64,000 nt of DNA from Fodinisporobacter ferrooxydans (GTDB lineage: Bacteria > Bacillota > Bacilli > Tumebacillales > MYW30-H2), in assembly GCF_022818495.1 (NCBI RefSeq), contig NZ_CP089291.1, positions 4,667,501 to 4,731,500 on the forward strand. Direction: 5' to 3'. Under the pieces are notes generated by a model. The model searched no databases. It saw nothing but the letters and a program-made list of their open reading frames with translations, and had not been told where the DNA came from. A program made the position numbers and the translations under genes. Below are positions 44,572 through 55,571 of the stretch, piece by piece; position 1 is the first letter of the stretch; each line of letters begins with the position of its first letter.

Positions 44572-47500
44572 TCATAACTCTCGCAAAAAAACGAGCTTGG
44601 ATTGTACCGGTGTCCCGTAAATGGCTGTCAGCGCCCGTCGGTACAAATCCATTTGCGTTTCATATTGTGTCATAAGTTTGGAGCGATTGGCAGCGGTGAT
44701 TTGATTTGTTTTAAAATCCACCACGGTAATCGTTCCGTCTGGCATGATCAGCAATTTATCGATCACGCCGGAAATCACCCGACCGTCCAGTGTGGTACGA
44801 AACTGCACTTCGCTGTGCACTTCTTTTGCCAACTGTATTTGTTGAAACACGTCACTGCTTGCATAGCGCCGGATCAGATCAAATACCTGTCGAAAAACGG
44901 GATCGTTGTCCATATGTTCATATCCGTACTCGTCCAGTACTTGTTTTGTGACAACATGGGCTTGTTCGATCCGATCCAACTGTTCGCAAATACGATGGAC
45001 AATCGATCCGAATACATCGGCGGGAATATCCGTCTCCTCATTCTTCTCAAAACTGCCGGCCGTCCCGCCATGAAACGGATTGTCCCACTCCGGCCAGTCC
45101 GGAAACCCCATTTCGTAAATACGATGATACATGTCCGGATCGTTTTGTTTTGTCATCACCATCGATGCCGTTACATAGGAAGGCTGATTCACGGCCGCTT
45201 GATCAAAAACCGATTGCAGCAATTGCAAAGGAACTTGCTGCAGATCTGTTCCCAGTGTCTGAATTGTCTCTGTGAGAATGTCATATGCTGATGCAGAAGG
45301 TTGATCTCTCGTCTCCCTTTGATCCTTTTCAGGAATCGACTCATACATGGCATCCACCTGTTCCGCTGTCAAATAGCGAACAGCAAACGCCGCACTGGCC
45401 GCAGCCAATGAATCAAGATCCCCGCCCGCCATGACGGCAACCAGCCAATGGAACCAGTTTGCATCTGCCAACTGCAGCGCTTTTTGCTGTTTGGGCGGTT
45501 TTTTACTGCCAACCAATACGAGATAATCGCGAGCACGGGTAAGAGCCACATAAAGTTTCCGCCGTTCTTCATGCAAAGCCCTGTCGGCTTTCTCTCGTTG
45601 CAAATCTTGTGCAACACCACTGCCGTCGAGGAGAACCGTGTGCCCGCCAATCGTTTCACTTCCCTGACTTTTGGCAAGCTTGAGTCCAAGCCCTTTGCCT
45701 GGCTGATAACCGAACAAGTCCGAATCGGCTCTTGGTTTTCGAGCCATATCCGGCAGGAATACAACCGGAAATTCCAATCCTTTGCTTTGATGAATGGTCA
45801 TGATTTTTACGACATCTTCATCCAGAGATGTTACATCAGCGTCTGTTTCGTCAACTTCATTTTCAATCATTGCTTCTACATGTTGAACAAAAGCAAATAA
45901 ACTGCCATTTTTATCATTTTGAAATCGTCGGCTGACAGCGATCAATTTTTCAAGATTCCCGACTTTTTGCCTGCCGCCAAAGCGGGCAATCAAAATTTGC
46001 TCAATCCCCGTATCGTCGATCATCTGCCGGACAATCTCGTCGACAGCTGCAAACGCCGCGAGTTTGCGCCACTTTTTCAGAAGATCAAACGCCCGCAGAA
46101 GATGCTTGCTGTCTGTGTCTTCCAACTGTATTGGCAAACGTTTTTTGTCCATTCTGCTCAAACCCGCGAACCCGATCGTTCGCTGGATCCAAAACAACCC
46201 TTCGTCAGAAACGCCAAAAAGCGGAGAACGCAGCGCTCCAATCCAGGCCAGTTGATCTTCCGGATCCAAAAGCAGGCGCAGCACATGATACAGATCGACA
46301 ATTTCCTGCCGCTTATAAAAATTGCGGCTGCCGACAACGTAGTAAGGAATGTTATAGCGCTGCAGCATATATTCGTACAAATGCACATGTGTCATGGCTG
46401 AAAACAGCAATGTTATATCGCCATACCGAACCTTGCTCTCGAAGAATTCTCCCGTTTGCGAATCCGTTTTTACAATCAGCGATTCCTGCTCACACATGCC
46501 GCGTATTCGCTTTGCAATGATTTCGGCTTCTCGCAAACGAGACCGGATCGATTCTGACATGGCTTGATCAGACGCGGCTTCCAAAGGCTCCTCCTGACCC
46601 TCTTCCTCTGTATCCAGCGGCAAATGTATAAACTCGACACGCAATTGCTCTTGCCTTACAATTGCCCGCGTCGGCAACATACCGGCATCATATGCGACCC
46701 GGTAATTGAAATTTTGGGAATCTTCCAAGGCGTCGTCCACTTCCATGACTTTGGAAAAAAAGCGGTTGATAAAATGGATAATCGGCTCAACGGTTCGGAA
46801 GTTATGCCTTAATTCGATTCGATCCCCGCCGCGGATCGTTTGAATTTCCCCCTGCAAATCGAGGAACACGCCGACATCCGCCTGGCGAAACCCGTAAATC
46901 GACTGTTTGGCATCACCGACGATAAAAAGTTTCGCCCGCTCCGCCAAGTAACGGACAAGCCGCGCTTGCATATGATTGGTATCCTGAAACTCATCCACCA
47001 TTACGTAGCGAATGTTTTGTGTGATGCGGGTGCGAATGTCCGGATTTTGCAACAAGCGCACGGCAGCGATTTGCATATCCGTAAAATCCAGCACGTGACG
47101 GCTATGTTTCAGCGCTTGGTATGCTTTCTCCAGACGTATCAAAAATTGAATGAGAGCCGTTGCCAATCCTTGATAGTCTCCGGAAATCATATACGTTGAC
47201 CATTCCTGCAGCTTTGCAAGAAAAAGCGGCAAACACTCTTTATAGGTTTTGGAAAGTTGTCCTTTCCATTTGCATGCTTGTACAATGGCAGAGACCGTCC
47301 GCCGCAACTCTTCTGTCCATACCCCGTCTGCCGCTGCCAGTTGCTCCCGAAACGCTCGCCAGTATGGATGAAAGGATTCAGCCATCTGCTTTTCCAAAAC
47401 GGTTTTCCCCTGATCCGGTTGCGCCAAGTGCACCTGGTCACCCAATGACACCAGAGCGACTGCCTGCTCAATCGCCTGTATGCGATTGGCTTCGAGCTGT

Positions 47501-48156
47501 TTTTCAACTTCCTCTTGCAGTCCTGCCCATGCAGCCGGATCATGAAGTTCCCGCAGTTGATCAAACAAGCGCCGGATCGATTGCCGGAAACTATAGGCCG
47601 GATACTCTCTCAATACGACTGTGACAAATTCCAGGTCGCGGCTCAATCCGTCTGCTATCACTTGTTCGAACGCCTGCTGAAAAAGTTCTTCCGCTTCATA
47701 GGGTTGCAAGACTGAAAAATGCGGATTGATATCGGCTTGCAGCGGATATTGCCGGATCAAGCGGGCACAAAGTCCATGAATCGTCGTAATCATGGCGTTT
47801 TCCACTTCATCCATGTACAATGCCCATTTGGATCGATCCGGTTCTTGTGCATTCTGGTACAGCTTTTTCATTTCCAGCCGGATGCGTTCTTTCATCTCGA
47901 TTGCCGCTTTTTCAGTAAACGTAATCGCAATGATTTGATCTGGCGCAACAGCATCCGGGAATGCCAGTTTCGGCAATGGCTGTTCGTCTTCTGTTAAAAT
48001 AGGGTCAGGCACGATTTGCCGCCCTGCCAATTGGGTCAGATACCGCCGGGTCAAAACCCACGTCTTGCCCGACCCGGCACCGGCAGTTACCGCAATATCT
48101 TTGGTCAATGCATTGACTGCCAGCCACTGTTCCCGCGTTGGTCTTTGCTCGCTCAA
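44572..48156 (-). CDS. addA: ATP-dependent helicase/nuclease subunit A
   Basis: The 1194-residue UvrD-like 3'-5' helicase plus nuclease is the motor of AddAB in double-strand-break repair. Motif I is TAGAGSGKTWVLTRRY (about 24-39), followed by IIAITFTEKAAIEMKERI, VMVDEFQDTNHMQ (motif II) and IMTIHQSKGLEFPVVFLPD. The C-terminal RecB-type nuclease has GVIDKLL and VVDFKTNQ (about 1155). The start is TTG 48156, overlapping the addB stop by 4 nt, with AAGGAGGG upstream. Size and order match Bacillus AddA. Confidence 0.95.
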   Translation of the reverse strand: MSEQRPTREQWLAVNALTKDIAVTAGAGSGKTWVLTRRYLTQLAGRQIVPDPILTEDEQPLPKLAFPDAVAPDQIIAITFTEKAAIEMKERIRLEMKKLYQNAQEPDRSKWALYMDEVENAMITTIHGLCARLIRQYPLQADINPHFSVLQPYEAEELFQQAFEQVIADGLSRDLEFVTVVLREYPAYSFRQSIRRLFDQLRELHDPAAWAGLQEEVEKQLEANRIQAIEQAVALVSLGDQVHLAQPDQGKTVLEKQMAESFHPYWRAFREQLAAADGVWTEELRRTVSAIVQACKWKGQLSKTYKECLPLFLAKLQEWSTYMISGDYQGLATALIQFLIRLEKAYQALKHSRHVLDFTDMQIAAVRLLQNPDIRTRITQNIRYVMVDEFQDTNHMQARLVRYLAERAKLFIVGDAKQSIYGFRQADVGVFLDLQGEIQTIRGGDRIELRHNFRTVEPIIHFINRFFSKVMEVDDALEDSQNFNYRVAYDAGMLPTRAIVRQEQLRVEFIHLPLDTEEEGQEEPLEAASDQAMSESIRSRLREAEIIAKRIRGMCEQESLIVKTDSQTGEFFESKVRYGDITLLFSAMTHVHLYEYMLQRYNIPYYVVGSRNFYKRQEIVDLYHVLRLLLDPEDQLAWIGALRSPLFGVSDEGLFWIQRTIGFAGLSRMDKKRLPIQLEDTDSKHLLRAFDLLKKWRKLAAFAAVDEIVRQMIDDTGIEQILIARFGGRQKVGNLEKLIAVSRRFQNDKNGSLFAFVQHVEAMIENEVDETDADVTSLDEDVVKIMTIHQSKGLEFPVVFLPDMARKPRADSDLFGYQPGKGLGLKLAKSQGSETIGGHTVLLDGSGVAQDLQREKADRALHEERRKLYVALTRARDYLVLVGSKKPPKQQKALQLADANWFHWLVAVMAGGDLDSLAAASAAFAVRYLTAEQVDAMYESIPEKDQRETRDQPSASAYDILTETIQTLGTDLQQVPLQLLQSVFDQAAVNQPSYVTASMVMTKQNDPDMYHRIYEMGFPDWPEWDNPFHGGTAGSFEKNEETDIPADVFGSIVHRICEQLDRIEQAHVVTKQVLDEYGYEHMDNDPVFRQVFDLIRRYASSDVFQQIQLAKEVHSEVQFRTTLDGRVISGVIDKLLIMPDGTITVVDFKTNQITAANRSKLMTQYETQMDLYRRALTAIYGTPVQSKLVFLREL

Positions 48157-51100
48157 ATTTTTCCCTCCTTCTCCTCTTCCTTCATTCCTTGCTTTTGCTG
48201 CTCGAAAGCGATACTTTGAATCGGATCAAACCGACAGATGCGCTTATAGGGACAATAGGTCGTGCATTTCCGCGGCTGAACCGCAAACTCCCCTTCCTGC
48301 ATGGATTGATGGTACGACTGAATGGTCTCGAGGGATTTTTCCAATGTCTCTTCCCACTCCAGCGCAGGTATGAACGTTCGATTCCGCTTGAGTCCGATCT
48401 TGTCTTTATGCAACTCATGATAGACGCCTTTGCCGCGATTGGGCTTTTCAATGCCGTAATACAAGGCGCCTGCTGCTGCAGCTCCTTCGCCAATTCCCAG
48501 CAATTCTTTATTTTCGCCGACAGCTTGCAGGTAGACAGCCAGTTGAAAGTCGATTCCCCGTTCCAGATCCTTTTTCCCGGTCAGACTGTTTCCCGTTGTT
48601 TTATAGTCATAGATCGCATACATGTCATGCTCTTTGGCATAGTCGATGCGGTCAATTCTTCCGGCGAATTTTAGTCCTGCCATTTCGATCGGCTGTGCTG
48701 TCGAATTCGGATCTTTCAGTTGATGATCTTCCAACGGCATGCCAAAACTCCATTCCAGCCGATGCGGCTGCAACTTCGCATCCATTTGGTCAAATGACCG
48801 CATCTCATATTCCAGCCATTGCTCCAACTTCTCCTGAATTCGTTCTTTTTCGATTTGCCATGTCAAACGTTCCCCGATATAGGTGGATTGTTCCAGTGCT
48901 GCAAGCTCTTCCGCAACAATTCGCCGCAACTCTGACAACCATTTGTCCCGATCCGCATCTGTCAATTTGCGATTCCTGTTTTCTCGCCATTCTTCATACA
49001 ATCGGAACAATACCCTATGATACAAATTTCCCCGATCAGCCACAGCCAAAATGTCTCCTTCTTCATCCGGAAGTTCTGCAGCGAGAACGCGATTCACAAA
49101 AAACTGAAACGGGCAAGATCCGTATTGGTTGAAAAAGGACGCACTATAGACCCGATCTTTGTGGAACCGTTCCTGCAATTCCCTGCGAATCTCAGGATCC
49201 CTCAATGTTCCTCGATAACGGCTGACATCCTGCATCCTTTCGTCCTCGACCGCGATTTGTTGAAATCGGTACTGCCACTCTTGAAATGCACAGGAGTCTT
49301 TATACTCCACTTGCATCGCATGCTGCAAATCCGCAACTGCAACATGTGCAAACAGCCACATGTCCCGTTCTTTCGTTTGGGACAAATCCTGCCAAGCAGC
49401 AGGAACGCAAGCTGAGCCTTGAAAAAAAGCATCCGTGCATTCCCGGATATGTCGGCTCCACTGTTCCGCCTGCTGCGGGCAATCCCGCATAAGTGTTTCC
49501 AGAAAACGACTGCGCAGCATCCCCTTCTCTTCTACATACAGCAAGTCCAAACGCTGCTTTGCCAGTTGGAACGCCATTGTAAAAAATACGTGCTGCAAGT
49601 CCATCTGCAACTGCTGCTGCGGCAATTGCAATCCTTGCCGGATCAACGCCCGTCTTTGCTCTTCCCGCAACAGCCAGTGGATTGGTTTGGGCTTGGGAAA
49701 TGTTCCTTCGTTGAGATTGGCAAAAAACACGTGGTCGAATACCAATCCACGGGCTGCAGTCGGCTCCAGAATCCAAACACCGTTTTCACCCGCATCTTGC
49801 GCATCCACTTCAATCTCTTCCCAGTCAGTCTCCAGAATCTCGACAAACTCTTGCAGTGAACAATTTTCATGCTCCCGCTGCAATCGCCGTTCGATCCGTT
49901 TCACATGTTCTGCCCATGTATACAATGCATCAATGGCCCGCATATCTCTGCGAATGTAAGAAACGTGGACCGGTTGCCGAAGGTTTATTCTGATGTCTTC
50001 CCTGCTGGCGTGCAATGCCGTTTTTGCTTTTTGCACGAGGTTTTTTCGCAGCTGTACGATGGGAATCGATACAAACAGCTGTTGTATATAGTTCAGCAAA
50101 GGAGCGTGCTGCAAAAACGGTTCGATACGTTCATGAACGCTCGCAAGCCACTGCAAAATGGAACGCACATCGGCAATTTCCTTTTCCAGCTGTACGCTTC
50201 GAAATTCCCGTTCTTCCATCCCTGCTGACTCGGATGTGTCGTTCAGGGATTGCAAATAGGTTTGCAGACGTTCCTGCCATATGTCGTACCCCCGCTGAAT
50301 TCCGAGTTTTACGGCAAGACGCTTGAGCGCATGTACGGGGATCCGTTCGCCCAGCAGCTGCTTTTGTACCGCATACGCCAACACGTCTTCCCTGCGCCAC
50401 TGTTCACTTGCAATGCGCATAAACGTGATCATTTCTTGCACGAACGGAATCGATCGCAGAGATTGACTGACTACTGCCCGATGGGGAATGTGCTCTTTTT
50501 GCAATACATGATCCAGTTCCCGGATATGCTCTTTCAGATTCGGCACAAGGATTGCCATCCGTTCCAGCGGCACTCCGCCATGCGACCGTTTTTTGATCTC
50601 TTTTGCAACCCAAAGCCACTGTTTCTCCATGGATTGAACAGGTGTTATTTCTACACATAAATCTTTTTGATCCCATCGTTCCGAATCGTCTTTCCCACGC
50701 ACAATGTCAAACGGGTGGCCGGCATCTTCCGTCAATATGCGTTCGAGGGCGGACAAAGACCCTTTGATTTCCGAATGAGCTTGTCCGGTATCTGCAGAAA
50801 CAGGTATATATACGATACATGTGTCGACTCGGCGAAAATGGGACAAAATCCGTTTTTGCAGAGGAGTAAAATCGACAAAATGATCAAACAGAATACACGC
50901 AAGCTGCGGCAAAATCCTTTGTATTCCATACTGCTGCAAAAGTTCTTCCGCATACCGGAAGCTTTCCTCGATATCGATCAACCGGACATCTGCATTTTGC
51001 CTAAGCCATGTTTCATACTGCTGCCAGACAACTGTCACCGTCTGCAAATCTTCATCCGCAAACTCCCTGACATGCTCTACCGAAATACCGGACCGCCGCA

Positions 51101-51482
51101 ATTCCGCAATGGTCTGCATCATCGTTCTGACAACTCCGGGCAGCTTTGCCCACTGCTTTAACGGCTTGCCTGCCCATATGCGATCGGATTGTTCCATTAT
51201 GTGGTGAATGGCCCGTTCCTGCATCACTGTGTCAATGCGCTGTACAGGAATTGGTGAGAACCGGACAATGCGCGCAATCAAATCATCGAATGTCAGAATC
51301 GGCTTTCCGACCCAGCCGGACACTTGTGCCAGCAAGCGTTCGCGAATATCCGCCGCCAAACCGGCCGTTGGAACGACATAGTAACAATTGTCCACTTTTT
51401 TTTGCCGCAAAAACGGCAAAAACTCCTGAATCAACGTGTCTCTGTCACTTTCCCCCCAAACACCATAGATCAATTGCTTCAA
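48153..51482 (-). CDS. addB: ATP-dependent nuclease subunit B (AddB/RexB type)
   Basis: The 1109-residue partner of AddA has a C-terminal PD-(D/E)XK nuclease (about 790-1100) with FAGRIDRIDY and AIYDYKTTGNS. Its iron-sulfur ligands are YGSCPFQFF (about 800) and C-x3-C-x5-C (CTTYCPYKRIC) near the end. The N-terminus (YGVWGESDRDTLIQEF) has no Walker A lysine loop, as in RexB, so this subunit probably does not hydrolyse ATP. The start is TTG 51482 behind AAGGGGG. First gene of the repair operon. Confidence 0.9.
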   Translation of the reverse strand: MKQLIYGVWGESDRDTLIQEFLPFLRQKKVDNCYYVVPTAGLAADIRERLLAQVSGWVGKPILTFDDLIARIVRFSPIPVQRIDTVMQERAIHHIMEQSDRIWAGKPLKQWAKLPGVVRTMMQTIAELRRSGISVEHVREFADEDLQTVTVVWQQYETWLRQNADVRLIDIEESFRYAEELLQQYGIQRILPQLACILFDHFVDFTPLQKRILSHFRRVDTCIVYIPVSADTGQAHSEIKGSLSALERILTEDAGHPFDIVRGKDDSERWDQKDLCVEITPVQSMEKQWLWVAKEIKKRSHGGVPLERMAILVPNLKEHIRELDHVLQKEHIPHRAVVSQSLRSIPFVQEMITFMRIASEQWRREDVLAYAVQKQLLGERIPVHALKRLAVKLGIQRGYDIWQERLQTYLQSLNDTSESAGMEEREFRSVQLEKEIADVRSILQWLASVHERIEPFLQHAPLLNYIQQLFVSIPIVQLRKNLVQKAKTALHASREDIRINLRQPVHVSYIRRDMRAIDALYTWAEHVKRIERRLQREHENCSLQEFVEILETDWEEIEVDAQDAGENGVWILEPTAARGLVFDHVFFANLNEGTFPKPKPIHWLLREEQRRALIRQGLQLPQQQLQMDLQHVFFTMAFQLAKQRLDLLYVEEKGMLRSRFLETLMRDCPQQAEQWSRHIRECTDAFFQGSACVPAAWQDLSQTKERDMWLFAHVAVADLQHAMQVEYKDSCAFQEWQYRFQQIAVEDERMQDVSRYRGTLRDPEIRRELQERFHKDRVYSASFFNQYGSCPFQFFVNRVLAAELPDEEGDILAVADRGNLYHRVLFRLYEEWRENRNRKLTDADRDKWLSELRRIVAEELAALEQSTYIGERLTWQIEKERIQEKLEQWLEYEMRSFDQMDAKLQPHRLEWSFGMPLEDHQLKDPNSTAQPIEMAGLKFAGRIDRIDYAKEHDMYAIYDYKTTGNSLTGKKDLERGIDFQLAVYLQAVGENKELLGIGEGAAAAGALYYGIEKPNRGKGVYHELHKDKIGLKRNRTFIPALEWEETLEKSLETIQSYHQSMQEGEFAVQPRKCTTYCPYKRICRFDPIQSIAFEQQKQGMKEEEKEGKI

Positions 51483-51619
51483 ATGGTTCCGCCCCCTTGA
51501 TCCGTTCTTTCATATCTATCATTATCTCATTCGACAGCGAACACACGTTTCCCTGCAAAATATATGTACTGGAAATTCAACTGCAAATGCTTGCTGATTT
51601 TGTCAATCGGAGCACAAAG

Positions 51620-51650
51620 AAAAAACCGTCCCTGATAAGAACGGTTTTTT
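51620..51650 (-). terminator. Intrinsic terminator of the glucan operon
   Basis: AAAAAACCGT (51620-51629) and ACGGTTTTTT (51641-51650) form a stem with T-runs on both strands. A 16-bp tandem duplication (TGTATAGATTTACAAT, 51659-51674 and 51675-51690) lies just before it at the gene end. Confidence 0.85.
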
Positions 51651-51682
51651 CATTCGCTGTATAGATTTACAATTGTATAGAT

Positions 51683-52450
51683 TTACAATGCAATCTCTTT
51701 TTGCTGCTCTTCATGAAGGAGCGGTTTTAAATTCACATCTACGAGTCCGTTTAACATATCCCATTGGGTTAAAGAATACTGCTGCAGCGTTCCAATATCT
51801 GACCAATATCCATTTAAGCGAATCCCATAGAGCTTGGCCCGTTCCTCCAGGAGACGGGGAAATAATTGCTTGCCGAAATCATACTCGCCGGTTTCCGGAA
51901 TATAATGAAATACTTCCGGTTCCATCACATAAATTCCCGTATTAATGACATTGCTGATGACTTCATCCCAGGATTTGGGCTTTTCCAAAAAGTGCGTCAC
52001 TTGCTTCTCTTCATTTTTTATCACACAGCCAAATTCCAGCGGATTATCTACTTCAGTCAAAACAATCGTAGCGAGCGCCTGTTTTTGTTTGTGCCACTCG
52101 ATCGCTTCCGTAAGGTTAAAATCAGTGATTCCATCGCCGCTGATCACAAGGAATGTCTCATCGAGAAAAGATGCAGCATTGCGAACACTTCCGGCAGTCC
52201 CCAAAGGCTCTTTTTCCTCAAAGTAATGCAAGCGAACCCCAAACTGTGAGCCATCGCCAAAATGTTGCCGAATCACGTGCGGCATGTACTGCAATGTTAC
52301 AGCAATCTCTGTGATACCATGCTTTACAAGCAGCTCCAGGATGTATTCCATCACAGGGCGGTCCACCAAAGGAACCATAGGTTTTGGAATGTTGTTTGTC
52401 AAAGGACGTAACCGGGTGCCTTTGCCGCCTGCCATAATCACTGCTTTCAT
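51683..52450 (-). CDS. NDP-sugar pyrophosphorylase-type nucleotidyltransferase
   Basis: The 255-residue NTP_transferase domain protein has [12 protein letters not shown] (7-18), the metal Asp in [11 protein letters not shown] (about 110), LEFGCV and FLEKPKSW. It ends about where longer mannose-1-P guanylyltransferase/phosphomannomutase-like proteins would begin their helical and mutase domains, so it is a catalytic domain only. ATG 52450 follows AGGAGT; it lies 20 nt behind the GH57-GT4 gene in one operon. It may supply ADP- or UDP-glucose for the glucan enzyme upstream (inference). Confidence 0.85.
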   Translation of the reverse strand: MKAVIMAGGKGTRLRPLTNNIPKPMVPLVDRPVMEYILELLVKHGITEIAVTLQYMPHVIRQHFGDGSQFGVRLHYFEEKEPLGTAGSVRNAASFLDETFLVISGDGITDFNLTEAIEWHKQKQALATIVLTEVDNPLEFGCVIKNEEKQVTHFLEKPKSWDEVISNVINTGIYVMEPEVFHYIPETGEYDFGKQLFPRLLEERAKLYGIRLNGYWSDIGTLQQYSLTQWDMLNGLVDVNLKPLLHEEQQKEIAL

Positions 52451-52470
52451 ATTCCCACTCCTATCAATGT

Positions 52471-55350
52471 TTAGTAGTCTGTTTGAGATATGGTAGTAGA
52501 AGATACTTGACGCATCCCTGTAAACAACTCATGTTCCGACCGTATCGCTTGGTATGCACGTATCGTTTTTTCCGCGATCGCATCCCACTGGTATGTCTGA
52601 TATATTTTTTCCTTTGCATGTTTCGCCAGCGTTCGGCCGTATTCTTCATCCCGTAAAATCGATACAATTTGATCGGACAAAGATTGTACGTGGCCCGTAT
52701 AAAATGTAGCGCCATCTACCCCATGTGTTACGATATCTTTTAAACCGCCGGTATCAGAGACTACGACTGGAGTGCCGGCAGCCATTGCTTCCAGCGCAAC
52801 GATGCCAAACGGTTCATATAGGCTTGGAAATACACAAACAGAAGCAACTTGCAGCAATTGATTTCGTGTGGAATCTTCAATAAAACCGGTAAACAATAAA
52901 GATTCGGAAATCCCCAGTTCGATTGCTCTTGCCTCTAGTTCCGCCAACATAGGCCCACGCCCGGCAATCACGATTTTCGCTTCCGGAACTGCCCGGATAA
53001 TGCTTGGCGCAGCTTCGATCAACAGATGCACACCTTTTTCACGCACCAATCGTCCGACGAAAAAGATGATCTTCTGCGACTCATCAGCAAATGGCCGCTT
53101 CGATGCAAGCATACCCGCCGGAATTTGAATTTGTGAAAAATCTACCCCGTTGGGGATCACGTCCACTTTGTTCCGGTCCAGCCAGAAAATTGCGCATACT
53201 TCTTCCAACATCGATTCACTGCATACGATCACTCGCTCCGATTCATATGTGAGCTGCCACTCGGTATTGTGAATTCTATGCTGCAAATCGGAATGTATGC
53301 CATGATTTCGTCCCCATTCCGTGGCGTGAATGGTACAAAGCAACGGGATTTGCAACTCCTGCTTCAATTGTTTGGCGGCAAGACAAACAAGCCAGTCATG
53401 TGCATGTATGAGTTCAAACGCGAGGCCCGTTTGCAACAATCCGCGAACGCAATCGATCATGGCCAGATTCAGTTGGAATACCCAGGAATGAAACGATTCT
53501 CCGGCGGGACGCTGTACGTATGCTCTATGTACATGCACACCGGCAACTCTTTCATATGCCGGACATCCATCCACATCTCCCGTAATGACGTGCACATCCC
53601 AGCCATGTTTGACTAAAGCGATCGACAAATCATATACATGTCTGGATAAACCGCCAACAATCATCGGCGGAAACTCCCAGCTTAACATGACAACACTTGG
53701 CTTTTGCCTGGATCGAACGGGCGCAACCATGTTTGCCAAATTTTGTTCAGGCAGCACACATCCAAAACGATACTCGGGATGATAGACCCGGTAATCCACG
53801 TCTGGAAATACACTGTCGTGGATCTCTATTTCTGTCAGCCAATCTTCCTGAATCTGATTGGTTTCCAACATTTCCACTAATGTATGAAATCGATTCACAT
53901 GCCACTTGGTTCGTTTCACGGCGTAATCGACAAATGTCTGGGAATCCATGATGAAAGCCCAGTCGCTGCTTTGTGCCAACATCAATTCCCGTGCCGCCTG
54001 GTTCAACACACGCCGTTGTACTCCTTTTGCATGCGGGAATCGCTCGGTTAATTCGATCATGACCGCTTCCATTTCATGCAGCGCCGGATACACCCAATCG
54101 TTATTTCCTTGCAGCCAAACATCTGCATAGCCGTGACGTCCCCATGATGACATCGACATTTGACACTCTTGATAGTCGGAATACAGATTCAAATATTCTG
54201 ACGGTGTGATACAGGCGATCGTTGATTGATCGCAATATATTTTCCGGAAGAGATAATCGATCCATTGCGGGCCTTCAAACCACCAATGTCCAAATAGTTC
54301 CGCATCATAGGGGGCCACCACGATCGGGGAGCGTCCCATTTGTGACTGCAGGTATTCGACTTGGCGCTGTCGGTTAAACATAAAATTGCCTGCATGAATC
54401 GCTGCTTTTTCACTTGCCCATTGCGGCTGGTATGTCTGTTTGTCAACACCTTGCCCGGTAATGCGGTAATATTTCATTCCAGTATGAATGCGTATGCCAT
54501 CTTTATGGATATAAGGACGAATGGTATCAAGATCGAGATCAAAACCGATATCCCGATAGTATTCCCGATAATCCGGATCACCCGGATAGCCTTCTTGCGA
54601 ACTCCAGACTTGTTTGGAAGATTCGGGATCACGGGCAAATGCCGCTACACCTCTTGCTGTCACAATCGGGGAATATACGCCGAATAACGGTTGCGGATTG
54701 GCATCCAGCACACCATGTGTATCGACAAAGAAATACTGCAACTGACATTCCCGCAAGATTTCTTCAATTCCCGGGAAATATCCGCATTCCGGCAACCAAA
54801 TTCCTTTTGGCGCCTTGCCGAATACTTGTGTGTGCAATTCTACCCCGGTTGCAATTTGTGCACGCACAGCTTCTTTTCTCATGACCAGGGGCAAAAACGC
54901 ATGGGTAGCTGCTGACGTAATCAATTCCAACTTGCCTGCATCTTGAATCTTGCGGAAACCTTTCAGCAAATTTCCGCCATATTGCTGCCACAACTCCATA
55001 TTTCGTGAAAATCGTTCGATATACATATTCACAGCGGGCTGAAACTCCGGCTGCTCCTGTACCCGTTCCCTTTCCTTGTGCGCTAATTCCAGTAAAGATA
55101 CCAGATGTTTTTCATAGCGTTCTTGCAAAAGCGGATCTTGCAGCATCGAGATCAGTGTGGGAGTCATGCTCATCGTGATGCGAAAATCAATGTTTTCTTC
55201 CATCAAGGTTTCGTAGACATGTAATAAGGGAAGATACGTCTCGGTGATCGCTTCGAATAACCAGCGTTCTTCCAAATAATCCGTACTTTCCGGATGTTTA
55301 ACAAAAGGCAAATGTGCATGCAAAACCAAGGCCAGATATCCGGTCTTCAT
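52471..55350 (-). CDS. Fusion of GH57 (DUF1957) branching-enzyme-like domain and GT4 glycosyltransferase
   Basis: The 959-residue cytosolic protein has residues 1-about 540 as a GH57 branching-enzyme type: [14 protein letters not shown] at the N-terminus, [12 protein letters not shown] (about 183-194, catalytic Glu) and [17 protein letters not shown] (about 350, catalytic Asp). Residues about 565-945 are a GT-B enzyme: [34 protein letters not shown] and [18 protein letters not shown] (E-x7-E). Elongation and branching of an alpha-1,4-glucan by one polypeptide is the likely role. ATG 55350 follows AAGGAGG. Such fusions are uncommon. Confidence 0.88.
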   Translation of the reverse strand: MKTGYLALVLHAHLPFVKHPESTDYLEERWLFEAITETYLPLLHVYETLMEENIDFRITMSMTPTLISMLQDPLLQERYEKHLVSLLELAHKERERVQEQPEFQPAVNMYIERFSRNMELWQQYGGNLLKGFRKIQDAGKLELITSAATHAFLPLVMRKEAVRAQIATGVELHTQVFGKAPKGIWLPECGYFPGIEEILRECQLQYFFVDTHGVLDANPQPLFGVYSPIVTARGVAAFARDPESSKQVWSSQEGYPGDPDYREYYRDIGFDLDLDTIRPYIHKDGIRIHTGMKYYRITGQGVDKQTYQPQWASEKAAIHAGNFMFNRQRQVEYLQSQMGRSPIVVAPYDAELFGHWWFEGPQWIDYLFRKIYCDQSTIACITPSEYLNLYSDYQECQMSMSSWGRHGYADVWLQGNNDWVYPALHEMEAVMIELTERFPHAKGVQRRVLNQAARELMLAQSSDWAFIMDSQTFVDYAVKRTKWHVNRFHTLVEMLETNQIQEDWLTEIEIHDSVFPDVDYRVYHPEYRFGCVLPEQNLANMVAPVRSRQKPSVVMLSWEFPPMIVGGLSRHVYDLSIALVKHGWDVHVITGDVDGCPAYERVAGVHVHRAYVQRPAGESFHSWVFQLNLAMIDCVRGLLQTGLAFELIHAHDWLVCLAAKQLKQELQIPLLCTIHATEWGRNHGIHSDLQHRIHNTEWQLTYESERVIVCSESMLEEVCAIFWLDRNKVDVIPNGVDFSQIQIPAGMLASKRPFADESQKIIFFVGRLVREKGVHLLIEAAPSIIRAVPEAKIVIAGRGPMLAELEARAIELGISESLLFTGFIEDSTRNQLLQVASVCVFPSLYEPFGIVALEAMAAGTPVVVSDTGGLKDIVTHGVDGATFYTGHVQSLSDQIVSILRDEEYGRTLAKHAKEKIYQTYQWDAIAEKTIRAYQAIRSEHELFTGMRQVSSTTISQTDY

Positions 55351-55571
55351 CCAGAACCTCCTTAAACCAATCTTTGTTCTCTCTCACATATTCCATCCAC
55401 ACTCTCTTGCACTGCACGAAACGTGAATCCATTCACTTACAGTCATGCCAATTGCGAAATTTGAAGACTCTTCCTCAAATGTGTAACAATTGCTTTGAGA
55501 TGTTCGATGGATAGCAGGTGCCAGTCGTGTAGCAGAACATGTATGTCATATTGAAATATCTTCTTGATTCG

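Noticed and set aside
44330-44675. Plus-strand open frames with a repeated VNLMCQSH-type peptide
   Set aside because: They are just translations of the 13-bp minisatellite antisense to addA and yhaO, without a ribosome binding site.
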